A DNA stretch of 16,925 nt from an uncultured Eubacteriales bacterium (GCA_902768995.1 CACXNN010000063.1:1-16925); one strand, 5' to 3'; counted from the stretch's first letter, positions 1 through 7,631 are shown. A program made the numbers and translations. The notes: generated from the sequence alone by a model not told the origin.

Positions 1-204
1 ATCCTCCCTCGGACGGAGCTGGTACAGGGCCAGGTCGAGCTCAATGAGGGCGGCTTCATCGTGACGGACAAGTTTATGCAGACCTCCGTCCCCGGCGTCT
101 TCGCCGCGGGGGACGTTCGTGACACGCCCTTGCGCCAGGTGGTCACCGCCTGCGCCGACGGGGCCATCGCCGCGACAAAAGCCATCGAATACATTCACTG
201 TTGA
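1..204 (+). CDS. trxB: Thioredoxin-disulfide reductase, C-terminal end (partial)
   Basis: This is the last 67 codons of a gene that begins before the window. The reading frame starts at base 1 and ends at TGA 202-204. The sequence contains VPGVFAAGDVRDTPLRQVV followed by TACADGAIAATKAIEYI. This is the conserved C-terminal FAD-binding segment of low-molecular-weight thioredoxin reductases (AAGDVR, then RQVVTA..DG..AA). The family passes electrons from NADPH through FAD and a CxxC pair to thioredoxin in the cytoplasm. The CxxC motif and NADPH domain lie outside the window, so a related flavoprotein such as a ferredoxin/thioredoxin reductase-like enzyme is not fully excluded. The stop codon lies inside a perfect palindrome at 196-224. 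Confidence 0.88.
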   Translation: MLPRTELVQGQVELNEGGFIVTDKFMQTSVPGVFAAGDVRDTPLRQVVTACADGAIAATKAIEYIHC

Positions 205-224
205 AAACTGAGTTTTCAACAGTG
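196..224. repeat. Perfect palindrome overlapping the trxB stop codon
   Basis: The left arm CACTGTTGAAAACT (196-209) is the exact reverse complement of AGTTTTCAACAGTG (211-224), with one central base. It covers the last codons and stop of trxB. It could form a strong hairpin in the trxB mRNA 3' end, but no run of T follows it, so it does not look like a standard intrinsic terminator. It may act as a 3' stabiliser or be part of a repetitive intergenic element together with the three hairpins that follow. Confidence 0.75.
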
Positions 225-247
225 AGGCTCCGCCTTCGCTTCGCTTC

Positions 248-292
248 CAGGTCCCGCTTATAAACCTTCGGTTTACCGGGCAGCGGGACCTG
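248..292. repeat. Nested inverted repeat in the trxB-nth gap
   Basis: The outer arms CAGGTCCCGCT (248-258) and AGCGGGACCTG (282-292) are perfect reverse complements. Inside them TAAACC (261-266) and GGTTTA (270-275) form a second stem around a TTCG-type tetraloop region. No T-run follows on either strand. The structure suggests a folded RNA or a repetitive intergenic element; its function is unknown. Confidence 0.65.
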
Positions 293-296
293 CAAG

Positions 297-333
297 GTGT
301 GAAATCCACCGCGCATGTCGCTGGATTTCACAC
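297..333. repeat. Inverted repeat in the trxB-nth gap
   Basis: GTGTGAAATCCA (297-308) pairs perfectly with TGGATTTCACAC (322-333). A short GCG/CGC stem (311-313 with 319-321) can form inside the loop. It is the third of four consecutive hairpins in this gap. Confidence 0.65.
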
Positions 334-339
334 AACAGA

Positions 340-379
340 AGCCGCGCGTTCTTCCCCCGCTGGTAGAGTGCGCGCGGCT
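340..379. repeat. GC-rich inverted repeat in the trxB-nth gap
   Basis: AGCCGCGCG (340-348) is the exact reverse complement of CGCGCGGCT (371-379), with a 22-base loop. It is the last of four hairpins between trxB and nth. The rest of the gap (380-452) holds the nth ribosome binding site AGGAG (442-446) and no convincing promoter. Confidence 0.55.
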
Positions 380-452
380 ACACCGCGCTTGTGAGGCCAG
401 GCGCATAGGGAAAAGTGTATGGATTAAGAGGAAACCATTATAGGAGAAGCCC

Positions 453-1094
453 ATGCTGTTATCGGAAGAAAAGCGGGCGGAAGCCCTGCGGATATTGTCG
501 GAGCTGTACCCGAACCCCAAGCCGGAGCTGCACTTCACCAGCCCCTACGAGCTGCTGGTGGCGGTGATGCTCTCGGCCCAGTGCACGGACAAGCAGGTGA
601 ACAAGGTGACGGCGGAGCTCTTCCGGGTGGCCAACACCCCGGAGCAGATGATGGCCCTCGACGAGGACCGGCTCATGGAGCTGATCCACTCCTGCGGCTT
701 CTTCCGCATGAAGGGGAAGCATATATTGGAGACCTCCCGCATCCTGGTGGAGAAGTACGGCGGGGAGGTGCCCGCGGATCGGGACGCCTTGACGGAGCTC
801 CCCGGCGTGGGCCGCAAGACCGCCAACGTGGTGGTCAGCAACGCCTTCCACATCCCGGCCATCGCCGTGGACACCCACGTGTTCCGGGTCAGCAACCGGA
901 TCGGCCTCGCGGACGCCAAGACCGTGGAGAAGACCGAGCTGCAGCTCATGGAGCACATCCCGGAGCAGGACTGGACCGACGCCCACCACTGGATCATCTT
1001 CCACGGGCGCCGGGTCTGCGCCGCCCAGCGGCCCAGGTGCGCGGAATGCGCCTTGAACCAAGTTTGTGATTTCTATACGCGAAAGGATAGCTGA
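453..1094 (+). CDS. nth: Endonuclease III (DNA glycosylase / AP lyase)
   Basis: The 213-residue product matches the usual length of endonuclease III. This enzyme removes oxidised pyrimidines from DNA and cleaves the abasic site in base excision repair. The helix-hairpin-helix ELPGVGRKTANVVV (residues 115-128) contains the catalytic lysine K122. The conserved catalytic aspartate is D140, in AVDTHVFRVSNRIGL. A C-terminal [4Fe-4S] loop has the exact C-x6-C-x2-C-x5-C spacing (C189, C196, C199, C205). The ATG is preceded by AGGAG (442-446) at good spacing. The stop TGA ends at 1094 and the obgE ATG begins at 1095, so the two genes are probably co-transcribed. Confidence 0.97.
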   Translation: MLLSEEKRAEALRILSELYPNPKPELHFTSPYELLVAVMLSAQCTDKQVNKVTAELFRVANTPEQMMALDEDRLMELIHSCGFFRMKGKHILETSRILVEKYGGEVPADRDALTELPGVGRKTANVVVSNAFHIPAIAVDTHVFRVSNRIGLADAKTVEKTELQLMEHIPEQDWTDAHHWIIFHGRRVCAAQRPRCAECALNQVCDFYTRKDS

Positions 1095-2261
1095 ATGGAT
1101 TTTTTGGATAAGGTCCGCATCGTGGTGAAGGCGGGCAACGGCGGCGACGGCTGCGCCGCCTTCCATCGGGAAAAGTTCGTCATGAAGGGCGGCCCCTCCG
1201 GCGGCGACGGCGGCAACGGCGGCAGCGTAGTTTTCTACGCCGACCCCCGGCTCAACACCCTGCTGCCCTTCCGGTTCCAGAGGTTTTACCGGGCGGAGAA
1301 CGGGGGCAAGGGCCTGATCGAGCTGAAGCGGGGCAAGGACGGGGAGGACATGGTCATCCACGTGCCCGTGGGCACCGTGGTCCGGGACCTAAAAGGTGGT
1401 CATCCGGGGCGGCCGGGGTGGCAAGGGCAACGCCCGCTTCGCCACCGCCACCAAGCAGGCGCCTCAGTTCGCCCAAAGCGGCGTCAAGACGGAGGAGCGG
1501 GAGATGGAGCTGGAGCTGAAGACCATCGCCGACGTGGGCATCATCGGCCTGCCCTCCGTGGGTAAGAGCTCCATCCTGTCCGTGCTCACCGCCGCCAAGC
1601 CCAAGATCGCGGCCTACCACTTCACCACCCTGACCCCCAACCTGGGCGTGGCGGAGCACAAGGGCAAGAGCTTCGTCATGGCGGACATCCCCGGGCTCAT
1701 CGGCTCCTGGTCCACGTGATCGACGCCTCCGGCATGGAGGGGCGGGACCCGGTGGAGGATTTCCATAAGATCAACGAGGAGCTGACCAAGTTTTCCCCGG
1801 CTCTCGGCGAGCTCACTCAGGTGGTGGCCGCCAACAAGATGGACCTGCCGGAGGCCCAGGCGAACCTGGAGTACATCCGGGCGGCTCTAGACGAGGAGGG
1901 GTACACGGTGTACCCGGTGTCCGCCGCCACGGGGGAGGGGTTCGAGGAGATGTTGGATGCGGTGATCCGCTTCCTCGATCTGCTGCCGCCGGTGCTCACC
2001 TACCCCGAGGTGGAGCTGGAGACGGGCCCCCGGTACGAGAAGGGGTTCACCCTCTCCCGGGGGGACGACGGGGCCTACGTGCTCTCCGGCGGGGAGGTGG
2101 ACAAGCTTCTCGACTCCACCGACCCCAACAACGAGGTCAGCATGCGCCGGTTCCAGCAGATGCTCATCAAGACCGGCATGATCGCCGCCCTTCGGGAGGC
2201 GGGCGCCAAGGAAGGGGACACCATAAAGCTTGGCGAATGGGAATTCGATTTTGTGGAATAA
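1095..2261 (+). pseudogene. obgE: GTPase Obg (CgtA), disrupted by two internal deletions
   Basis: Obg is an essential ribosome-assembly and stress GTPase. The glycine-rich N-terminal Obg fold begins MDFLDKVRIVVKAGNGGDG. The G1 motif (GLPSVGKSS, about 1546-1572), G3 DIPG (1684-1695), G4 NKMD (1833-1844) and the C-terminal OCT domain are all recognisable, but in different frames. Frame 1 reads to VVRD (1386-1388). The text then resumes one frame over as KVVIRGGRGGKGNARF from 1393, with about 15 residues missing. After PGLI (1690-1701) it returns to the first frame as LLVHVIDASGMEGRDP from 1704, with about 21 residues missing (the EGA..G.GLG..FLRH.ERT stretch after G3). Comparison with B. subtilis Obg suggests losses near 41 and 61 bases; restoring them gives about 422 residues, normal for the family. 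As written, no full-length Obg can be made. Assembly error is likely. Confidence 0.92.
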
Positions 2262-2267
2262 AACCCC

Positions 2268-2298
2268 TTGACTTTCCACCTGGTGGAAGGTGTATACC
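2268..2298 (+). promoter_or_regulatory. MerR-family-type promoter/operator upstream of yhbY operon
   Basis: The -35 TTGACT (2268-2273) and -10 TATACC (2293-2298) are separated by 19 bases, longer than the usual 17. The space is filled by a dyad: ACTTTCCACC (2271-2280) and GGTGGAAGGT (2282-2291) are reverse complements with one mismatch around a central T. Overlong spacer plus dyad between the hexamers is the hallmark of promoters untwisted by MerR-family activators such as BmrR or CueR. No MerR gene is in the window, so a regulator would act in trans. An alternative -10, TGTATA at 2291, would give a 17-base spacer and an ordinary promoter. Confidence 0.6.
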
Positions 2299-2321
2299 GT
2301 GAAAAAAGAAAGGATCGTCAT

Positions 2322-2597
2322 ATGACCGGAAAAGAAAGAGCTGCATTCCGCAAGCAGGCCAACGCCCTGGACGCCATCTTCCAGATCGGCAAGGAGGGAT
2401 TGTCGGGGAACATGCTGGTGGGCATCGACAACGCGCTGAACAAACGGGAGCTCATCAAGCTCACCGTCCTCGAAAACTGCGACGAAAGCGCCAAGGACCT
2501 GTGCGACAAGATCTGCCGGGCCCTCAATGCCGAGCCCATCCAGTGCATCGGGCGCAAGATCGTCATCTATCGCCAGAAGCCGGAGGAGGAGCAATGA
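2322..2597 (+). CDS. yhbY: YhbY family ribosome assembly RNA-binding protein
   Basis: The 91-residue protein is a single CRM (CRS1-YhbY) domain. The opening RKQANALDAIFQIGKEGLS carries the GKxG loop (residues 23-26) used for RNA binding, and it ends with the typical IGRKIVIYR. Bacterial YhbY associates with pre-50S ribosomal particles. The ATG at 2322 is chosen because AAAGGA (2309-2314) sits 7 bases upstream and the family alignment begins MTGKERAAFR; an in-frame TTG at 2268 overlaps the promoter and is unlikely. It follows obgE, a common clostridial order linking two ribosome-biogenesis genes, but has its own MerR-type promoter. Its stop overlaps the next start (ATGA). Confidence 0.93.
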   Translation: MTGKERAAFRKQANALDAIFQIGKEGLSGNMLVGIDNALNKRELIKLTVLENCDESAKDLCDKICRALNAEPIQCIGRKIVIYRQKPEEEQ

Positions 2598-3064
2598 CCG
2601 GGAGCTGGGCGGAGATTTTCTCGCTCCTGAAAGCCTGGCGCTGGCGGGAGCTCCTCTACAAGCCCACGGACAACGCCACCCTCCAGTTCCTGCGCTACAT
2701 CATCGTGGGCGGCTGCGCCTTCGTCACCGACTTCTGCACGGTGTGGCTGCTGAAGGAGCTGGGCCTCCACTACCTGGTGGCGGGGGTCTTCGGCTTCATC
2801 CTGGGGGTCATCGTCAACTACATCCTGTCGAAGACCCTGGCCTTCTCCGGGAAGAAGGCCAACATGAGCGCCCAGATGGAGTTCGTCCTGTTCATCGTCA
2901 TCTCCCTCATCGGTCTCGGGCTCACGGAGCTCCTCATGTGGGCCTTCACCGACGGGCTGGGGCTTTTCTACCTGCTTTCTAAGGCCATCGCCGCCGTCAT
3001 CGTGCTGCTGTGGAACTTCTTCGCCAAGAAGCTGATGTACCGAAAGAAACCTGACAAGGAGTAA
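2594..3064 (+). CDS. GtrA family membrane protein
   Basis: The product has 156 residues with four predicted membrane segments (about 34-54, 60-81, 95-118, 124-145). The pattern FLRYIIVGG...FVTDF at the first helix, then Y.VAG.FGFILG.IVNY..SK...F at the second, is diagnostic of the GtrA/DPMS family. Members are linked to flipping or transfer of lipid-linked sugars for cell-surface glycans; the exact substrate cannot be told here. The start ATG overlaps the yhbY stop by four bases, with GGAGGAGG just upstream, so translation is coupled. An upstream in-frame start at 2501 would lie inside yhbY and is rejected. Confidence 0.85.
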   Translation: MTGSWAEIFSLLKAWRWRELLYKPTDNATLQFLRYIIVGGCAFVTDFCTVWLLKELGLHYLVAGVFGFILGVIVNYILSKTLAFSGKKANMSAQMEFVLFIVISLIGLGLTELLMWAFTDGLGLFYLLSKAIAAVIVLLWNFFAKKLMYRKKPDKE

Positions 3065-3069
3065 CGTTT

Positions 3070-3792
3070 ATGCTGCGTATCGAACACTTCACCAAATCCT
3101 ACGGCAAGGGCAAGCCCGCCGTAGAGGACCTGAACCTGCACGTGCACCCCGGCGACATCTTCGCCTTTATCGGCCCCAACGGCGCGGGCAAGACCACCAC
3201 TCTCCGGGCCGTGGCGGGCATCCACGACTTCGAGGGCGGGGACATCTTCGTCAACGGCGTGTCCATCAAGCAGGATCCCCTTTCCTGCAAGAAGGTCATG
3301 CGCTATATCCCCGACAACCCGGACCTGTACGGGTATCTGACCGGCATCCAGTACCTGAACTTCCTTTCCGATATCTACGGCCTGGACGCCGCCACGAGAC
3401 AGGCGCGGATCGAGAGGTACGCCGACGCCTTCGGCATCACCGCCCGGCTCAACGACATGGTGGGCGCTTTCTCCCACGGCATGAAGCAGAAGCTGGCGCT
3501 GATCGGCGCCCTGATCGACGAGCCGAGGCTCCTGCTCCTCGATGAGCCCTTCGTGGGGTTGGACCCCAAGGCCGCCTTCACCCTGAAGCAGCACATGCGG
3601 GAGATGACCGAGAACGGCGCCGCCATCTTCTTCTCCACCCACGTGCTGGAGGTGGCGGAGAAGCTCTGCAACAAGGTGGCCATCATCAACCACGGCCAGC
3701 TGGTGGCCCAGGGCGACATGGACACGGTGAAGGGGGTGAAGGGGGACGACTCCCTGGAGGAGCTCTTCATGGAGCTGGTGGAAAAGGAATGA
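3070..3792 (+). CDS. ABC transporter ATP-binding protein
   Basis: The 240-residue protein is a standard ABC ATPase. Walker A is GPNGAGKTT (residues 35-43), the signature is FSHGMKQKL (134-142), Walker B is LLLLDEP (154-160) with catalytic E159, and the H-loop is H191 in STH. The signature has SHGMK in place of SGGQ, and the Q-loop region reads YIPDNPDLYGYLTG without an obvious Gln; both are common in the export-type subfamily that pairs with ABC-2 style permeases. AAGGAG (3056-3061) precedes the ATG. The stop overlaps the next gene by four bases (ATGA), so the permease is its partner. The substrate is not predictable. Confidence 0.93.
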   Translation: MLRIEHFTKSYGKGKPAVEDLNLHVHPGDIFAFIGPNGAGKTTTLRAVAGIHDFEGGDIFVNGVSIKQDPLSCKKVMRYIPDNPDLYGYLTGIQYLNFLSDIYGLDAATRQARIERYADAFGITARLNDMVGAFSHGMKQKLALIGALIDEPRLLLLDEPFVGLDPKAAFTLKQHMREMTENGAAIFFSTHVLEVAEKLCNKVAIINHGQLVAQGDMDTVKGVKGDDSLEELFMELVEKE

Positions 3793-5378
3793 AACAGATC
3801 CTGCCCCTCATCCGCATACAGCTGATGGAGTTCTTCCCGGTCTCGGCCCTGAAGAACACCGCCGACGCGGGCGCCAAGAAGCGAGCCAAGCGCCGCCTCA
3901 CCTCCACCCTCGTCATGTTCCTGGCCTGCGCCTACATGTCCGCCACCTACTCCATGGGCATGCTCAAGGGCGGCCTGGACGGGCTCACCTACACCCTGGC
4001 CCCGGCCTTCATGCTGGTGGCCGGGTGCGTCCTGGGCGCGGTGACCACCCTCTCCAAGGCGGGCACGGTCCTGTTCTCCTCGGCCAGCCTGGACCCGCTG
4101 CTGACGCTGCCCCTTTCCCGGCGGACGGTGGTCCTCTCCCGGCTCTTCTCCCTCTATTTCGAGGAGTTCCTCATCAGCGCGGGGATGCTGCTGACCTCCG
4201 GCGTCTGCTGCCAGATCGTGGTGGGGACCCTGCCCAAGGCCTTCTGGCCGGTGCTGGTGCTCACGATCTTCCTTTCGCCCCTGATCCCTATGGGTGTGGG
4301 CGGCCTGGTGGGCCTGTTCGTCAACATGCTCACGGCCCGGATGAAGAACAAGAGCCTCTTCACCACCGTCTTCTCCATGGCCTTCTTGCTGGGGGTCATG
4401 TTCCTCTCCTTCAACGCGGGGACGTTGTTCACCGACATGGCCGACATTGCCGGCTCCCTGCAGACGCGCCTCTTCAGCCTCTATCCCCCGGCCCGGCTCT
4501 TCGTGGCGGGCATCGGCGGGGATGTGGGCGCCTTCCTGCTCTTTGCGGCCATCTCCCTGGTGGCCCTGGCGCTTCTCGCCCTGGCGGCGGTGAAGGGCTT
4601 CGCCTTCTTCTACGGCGCCATCAACGCCACCGCCAGCGGCAAGGCCTTCCGCATGGGGCGGCAGAAGCAGGCCGGGACCCTCCTGACCCTGTGCAAGAAG
4701 GAGCTGCGACAGAAGTACAACACTCCCGCCTGGGTCATGAACACGGACATCGGCACGGTCATGGCCGTCATCATGACCGTGGCCCTGATCGTGGTGGGCA
4801 AGGCCCAGGTCATGGAGGTCCTGGAGGGCGTCTTCGGCCTGGGCAGCCAGGCGGGCCTGATCTTCGGCCTGGTCATCGCGGCCGCCCAGTGCCTGAGCCT
4901 TACGGCCACCTCCTCCGTGTCCATGGAGGGGAAGGGCATCTATATCATCAAGGCTCTGCCCATCCGGGCCAACGTGTGGCTCCGGAGCAAGCTTTTGGTG
5001 AGCATGCTGCCCCCGGTGGCGGGGGGCCTCCTCTGCGGCGTCGCTTTGACCGTGGCCTGGAAGCTGCCCTTCTGGAACGCGCTGCTGATCCTTGGCCTCT
5101 GTGTCCTGGTGGGCTGGGCCTTCTCGGTGGTGGAGCTCGCGTTGGGCCTCCACTTCTGCCGGTTCGACTGGGAGAACCCCGTGGAGGTCATCAAGCAGGG
5201 CGGCGGCGTCCTGTTGAGCATGCTGGTCACCCTCGCTTTCATCGGCGGGGGCGTGGCGCTGATCGTCTTCATGGGGTACCTTGGCGCGGCGATCCTGTGC
5301 GGCCTGCTGCTGGCGGTGGCCCTGCCCATCCGGCTCGTCATGGGAAAACGGGCCGAGAAAACTCTCACAAAGCTGTAA
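3789..5378 (+). CDS. ABC transporter permease, multi-spanning membrane protein
   Basis: The 529-residue protein has a short cytoplasmic N-terminus (to about residue 40) and then roughly a dozen hydrophobic segments, including 41-62, 68-92, 157-186, 194-219 and several in the last 200 residues. Its coupling to the ATPase by an ATGA overlap marks it as that transporter's membrane subunit, resembling large export permeases of Firmicutes. No export substrate motif is visible. A MerR-type promoter ahead of the operon hints at a drug, metal or stress response, but that is inference. No terminator is seen after the stop; the next promoter starts about 8 bases downstream. Confidence 0.82.
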   Translation: MKQILPLIRIQLMEFFPVSALKNTADAGAKKRAKRRLTSTLVMFLACAYMSATYSMGMLKGGLDGLTYTLAPAFMLVAGCVLGAVTTLSKAGTVLFSSASLDPLLTLPLSRRTVVLSRLFSLYFEEFLISAGMLLTSGVCCQIVVGTLPKAFWPVLVLTIFLSPLIPMGVGGLVGLFVNMLTARMKNKSLFTTVFSMAFLLGVMFLSFNAGTLFTDMADIAGSLQTRLFSLYPPARLFVAGIGGDVGAFLLFAAISLVALALLALAAVKGFAFFYGAINATASGKAFRMGRQKQAGTLLTLCKKELRQKYNTPAWVMNTDIGTVMAVIMTVALIVVGKAQVMEVLEGVFGLGSQAGLIFGLVIAAAQCLSLTATSSVSMEGKGIYIIKALPIRANVWLRSKLLVSMLPPVAGGLLCGVALTVAWKLPFWNALLILGLCVLVGWAFSVVELALGLHFCRFDWENPVEVIKQGGGVLLSMLVTLAFIGGGVALIVFMGYLGAAILCGLLLAVALPIRLVMGKRAEKTLTKL

Positions 5379-5385
5379 TATTTTC

Positions 5386-5415
5386 GTGACAATTTGTACA
5401 CATGAATGGTATACT
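5386..5415 (+). promoter_or_regulatory. Promoter of cdaA-cdaR with extended -10
   Basis: GTGACA (5386-5391) and TATACT (5410-5415) are 18 bases apart. TGG directly precedes the -10 (TG at 5407-5408), giving an extended -10 element. It lies between the permease stop and the cdaA start and would give a leader of roughly 35 bases. Confidence 0.6.
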
Positions 5416-5455
5416 ATAGAAGACCTTAGTAGATTCGAACGCAGGTGATGGAAGT

Positions 5456-6272
5456 TTGAGCTTTGAAGAGATCTTAAAAACCCTGGGAAGCGGTCTCGGC
5501 CAGTTCGGCTGGAACGATCTTCTCGACATAGCGATCCTGACGGTGCTGCTCTATAAGCTCATCGTCTGGACCAAGGATACCCGGGCATACGAGGTCATCA
5601 AGGGCGTGGGCCTGTTGATCGTCGCCTCCGTGGCGACCCAGCTCTTGAGCATGTATACCCTCAACTGGCTTTTGGACTCCATCCTCCAATCCGGTACCAT
5701 CATCATCGTCATCTTCATCCTCTTCACCCCGGAGATCCGCCGGGTGCTGGAACGGCTGGGCCGCAGCGGCAAGGCCATCGGCAAGCTCATCAGCGAGGCG
5801 GGGAACATGGGCGTGGAGGACCTGATCGGTGGGCGCCCTCATCGTCTTCGAGCAGAAGACGGGCCTGGGGGACATCATCAGCACCGGCACGGCCATCGAG
5901 GGCCGGGTCTCCGGCGCGCTGATCGAGAACATCTTCGAACCCAACACCCCCCTCCATGACGGGGCGGTGATCTGCCGCGGCTCCACCCTGGTGGCGGCGG
6001 CCTGCTTCCTGCCCCTCTCCGAGGAGACGGGCATCTCCCGGGAGCTGGGCACTCGGCATCGGGCGGCTCTGGGCGTGTCCACCGTGTCCGACTGTCTGGT
6101 GCTGGTGGTCTCCGAGGAGACCGGCGCCATCTCCCTGGCCCACGACGGGAAGCTCATCCGGTATTTGGACAGCCTGGCCCTGCGGAACGTGCTGGAAAGC
6201 GTCTTCCTGAAGAAGAATATCAACGCCCTCTCCCTGGGGAGGAACCACGGGCGCCGAAAGGAGGAGAAGTAA
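5456..6272 (+). pseudogene. cdaA: Diadenylate cyclase CdaA, disrupted by one internal deletion
   Basis: CdaA makes cyclic di-AMP from two ATP at the membrane and is typically essential in Firmicutes. The TTG start at 5456 is supported by AGGTGAT (5443-5449). The N-terminus has three membrane segments (about residues 20-37, 49-66, 77-92), then TPEIRRVLERLGR. The frame is lost after VEDLI (5825-5827). From 5829 the DAC domain continues one frame over as VGALIVFEQKTGLGDI. Both active-site motifs are present: DGA in PLHDGAVI (5958-5966) and RHR in GTRHRAALG (6054-6062). About 14 residues are missing, a loss near 41 bases; restoring them gives about 285 residues, normal for CdaA. As written, the cyclase domain is out of frame with the membrane anchor. 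Confidence 0.92.
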
Positions 6273-6275
6273 GCC

Positions 6276-7586
6276 ATGAAGCGGAAGAACGTGTTTAAGG
6301 CTGTCCTCGCCTCCTTCAAGGGCTTCTTCACCCGGAACCTGGGCTTGAAGATCGTGGCCCTGGTCTTCGCCATCCTGCTGTGGGCCTACGTGCTGGTGGC
6401 CCTGAACCCGGTCCGCTCCAAGTCCATCGACGACGTGCCCATCACCCTGGAGGGTTATACGGACCTGCTGAGCCGAAACCTGATCCTGGTGAACTCCGAC
6501 TTAGGCATGGCGGACGTGGAGGTGAACGCCACCATCACCAACCATTCGGACCTGGACGCCAGCCGCATCACCTGCCGGGCCTCCCTGGGCACCATCTCCG
6601 CCGCGGGCACCTATCGGCTGCCGCTCAGCGTCACGGTCCAGTCCAATCTGGGCACCGTGGCCAGCGTGGACCCCAGGACCGTCACCGTGGAGGTGGACAA
6701 CCTGATCGTCAAGACCGTGCCCGTGAAGCTGGAGCTGACGGGGACGCTGCCCGAGGGATATGAGGTGGTGGCCGAAAGCATGGTCAGCACCATCACCGTG
6801 GAGGGCGCCGCCCGATACATCGAGCCTACGGTGCGGGCCGTGGCCACCGTGGATCTGACGGGGCGGACCGAAAACGTGGAGGAGAGCGTCAACGTAGTCT
6901 TCTACGACAAGAACGACAACGAGGTCACCGTGGTCACCCGCAGCCAGAACAACCCCAACGTGACCGTCCGGGCGACCATTTCCGCCTACAAGCTGGTCAA
7001 CATCCGTCCGGAGGTCACCCTGGAGGACGACGTCTACTACGAATCCATCAACCAGGTTTCGCCTGCCTCCGTGGTCCTCTACGGGACCAGCGAGGCGTTG
7101 GCGGCCATCGACACCGTTTCCACCCAGGCCCTGGTGCTGCCGGCGGAGCGAGGCGTGGTCACCCGGGATCTGACGCTGGTGCTGCCGGAGGGCGTGTCCC
7201 TGAAGCGGGGCCAGAGCAGCTCCGTGACCCTCAACGCCGTGGTGACGGAGAAGACCGGGGAGATCGCCCTGGAAGCGCCGCTGACCTATGCGAATCTGGG
7301 GAAGGACCTCGCCATCGCCGATGGCGCGCCCACCATCGCCTATCTGACGGTCAGCGGTCCCCTCAAGCAGGTGGAGCAGGTGACGCCGGAGAGCCTCACC
7401 GTCAAGGTGGACCTGGCGGGCTACGGCCCGGGCGACTGGGAGCTGATCCCCGTGGCCCAGGGGCTGGACGCGAACCGCTTCCCCGACGTGACCGTCGCCC
7501 TTCAGGAGCAGCGCGTCCAGGTGACGCTGCTGTCCCCCGTCACGGAGGAAACAGCGCCGCAAACGGGGACGGAGGATACGCCGTAA
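6276..7586 (+). CDS. cdaR: YbbR-domain protein CdaR, regulator of CdaA
   Basis: The 436-residue protein starts with a single membrane anchor (LGLKIVALVFAILLWAYVLV, about residues 22-43), followed by four YbbR repeats on the outer face of the membrane. Each repeat has the IDDVPITLEG- or NIRPEVTLED-type opening and a TVRA/TVEV-type strand. In B. subtilis and Listeria CdaR binds CdaA and modulates c-di-AMP synthesis. The ATG begins 3 bases after the cdaA stop; AAAGGAGG (6257-6264) lies inside the end of cdaA. It ends in an acidic, Thr/Pro-rich tail and is followed by an intrinsic terminator. The frame is intact. glmM, often third in this cluster, is absent. Confidence 0.9.
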   Translation: MKRKNVFKAVLASFKGFFTRNLGLKIVALVFAILLWAYVLVALNPVRSKSIDDVPITLEGYTDLLSRNLILVNSDLGMADVEVNATITNHSDLDASRITCRASLGTISAAGTYRLPLSVTVQSNLGTVASVDPRTVTVEVDNLIVKTVPVKLELTGTLPEGYEVVAESMVSTITVEGAARYIEPTVRAVATVDLTGRTENVEESVNVVFYDKNDNEVTVVTRSQNNPNVTVRATISAYKLVNIRPEVTLEDDVYYESINQVSPASVVLYGTSEALAAIDTVSTQALVLPAERGVVTRDLTLVLPEGVSLKRGQSSSVTLNAVVTEKTGEIALEAPLTYANLGKDLAIADGAPTIAYLTVSGPLKQVEQVTPESLTVKVDLAGYGPGDWELIPVAQGLDANRFPDVTVALQEQRVQVTLLSPVTEETAPQTGTEDTP

Positions 7587-7599
7587 CAGAACAGAGCCT

Positions 7600-7631
7600 G
7601 CCCGGCCGCCCATGCGCGGTCGGGCTTTTTT
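7600..7631 (+). terminator. Intrinsic terminator after cdaR
   Basis: GCCCGGCCGC (7600-7609) pairs with GCGGTCGGGC (7616-7625), including one G-U pair, around a 6-base loop, followed by six T (7626-7631). It closes the cdaA-cdaR unit, yet the next gene's ribosome binding site begins at once, so some read-through may feed that gene. Confidence 0.88.

Noticed and set aside
196..224. Palindrome as the trxB terminator
   Set aside because: The stem is strong, but no T-run follows it; I list it as a repeat.
380..452. A sigma A promoter for nth
   Set aside because: TTGTGA (389-394) resembles a -35, but no -10 lies at suitable spacing.
1386..1719. Programmed frameshifting in obgE
   Set aside because: A +1 shift could join the frames, but about 15 and 21 conserved residues are absent from the DNA; frameshifting cannot supply them.
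3375..5153. A 592-codon open frame on the minus strand opposite the ABC genes
   Set aside because: It is a shadow of GC-rich codon use; the product is His/Gly/Gln-rich with no domain, while the plus strand has clear conserved proteins.
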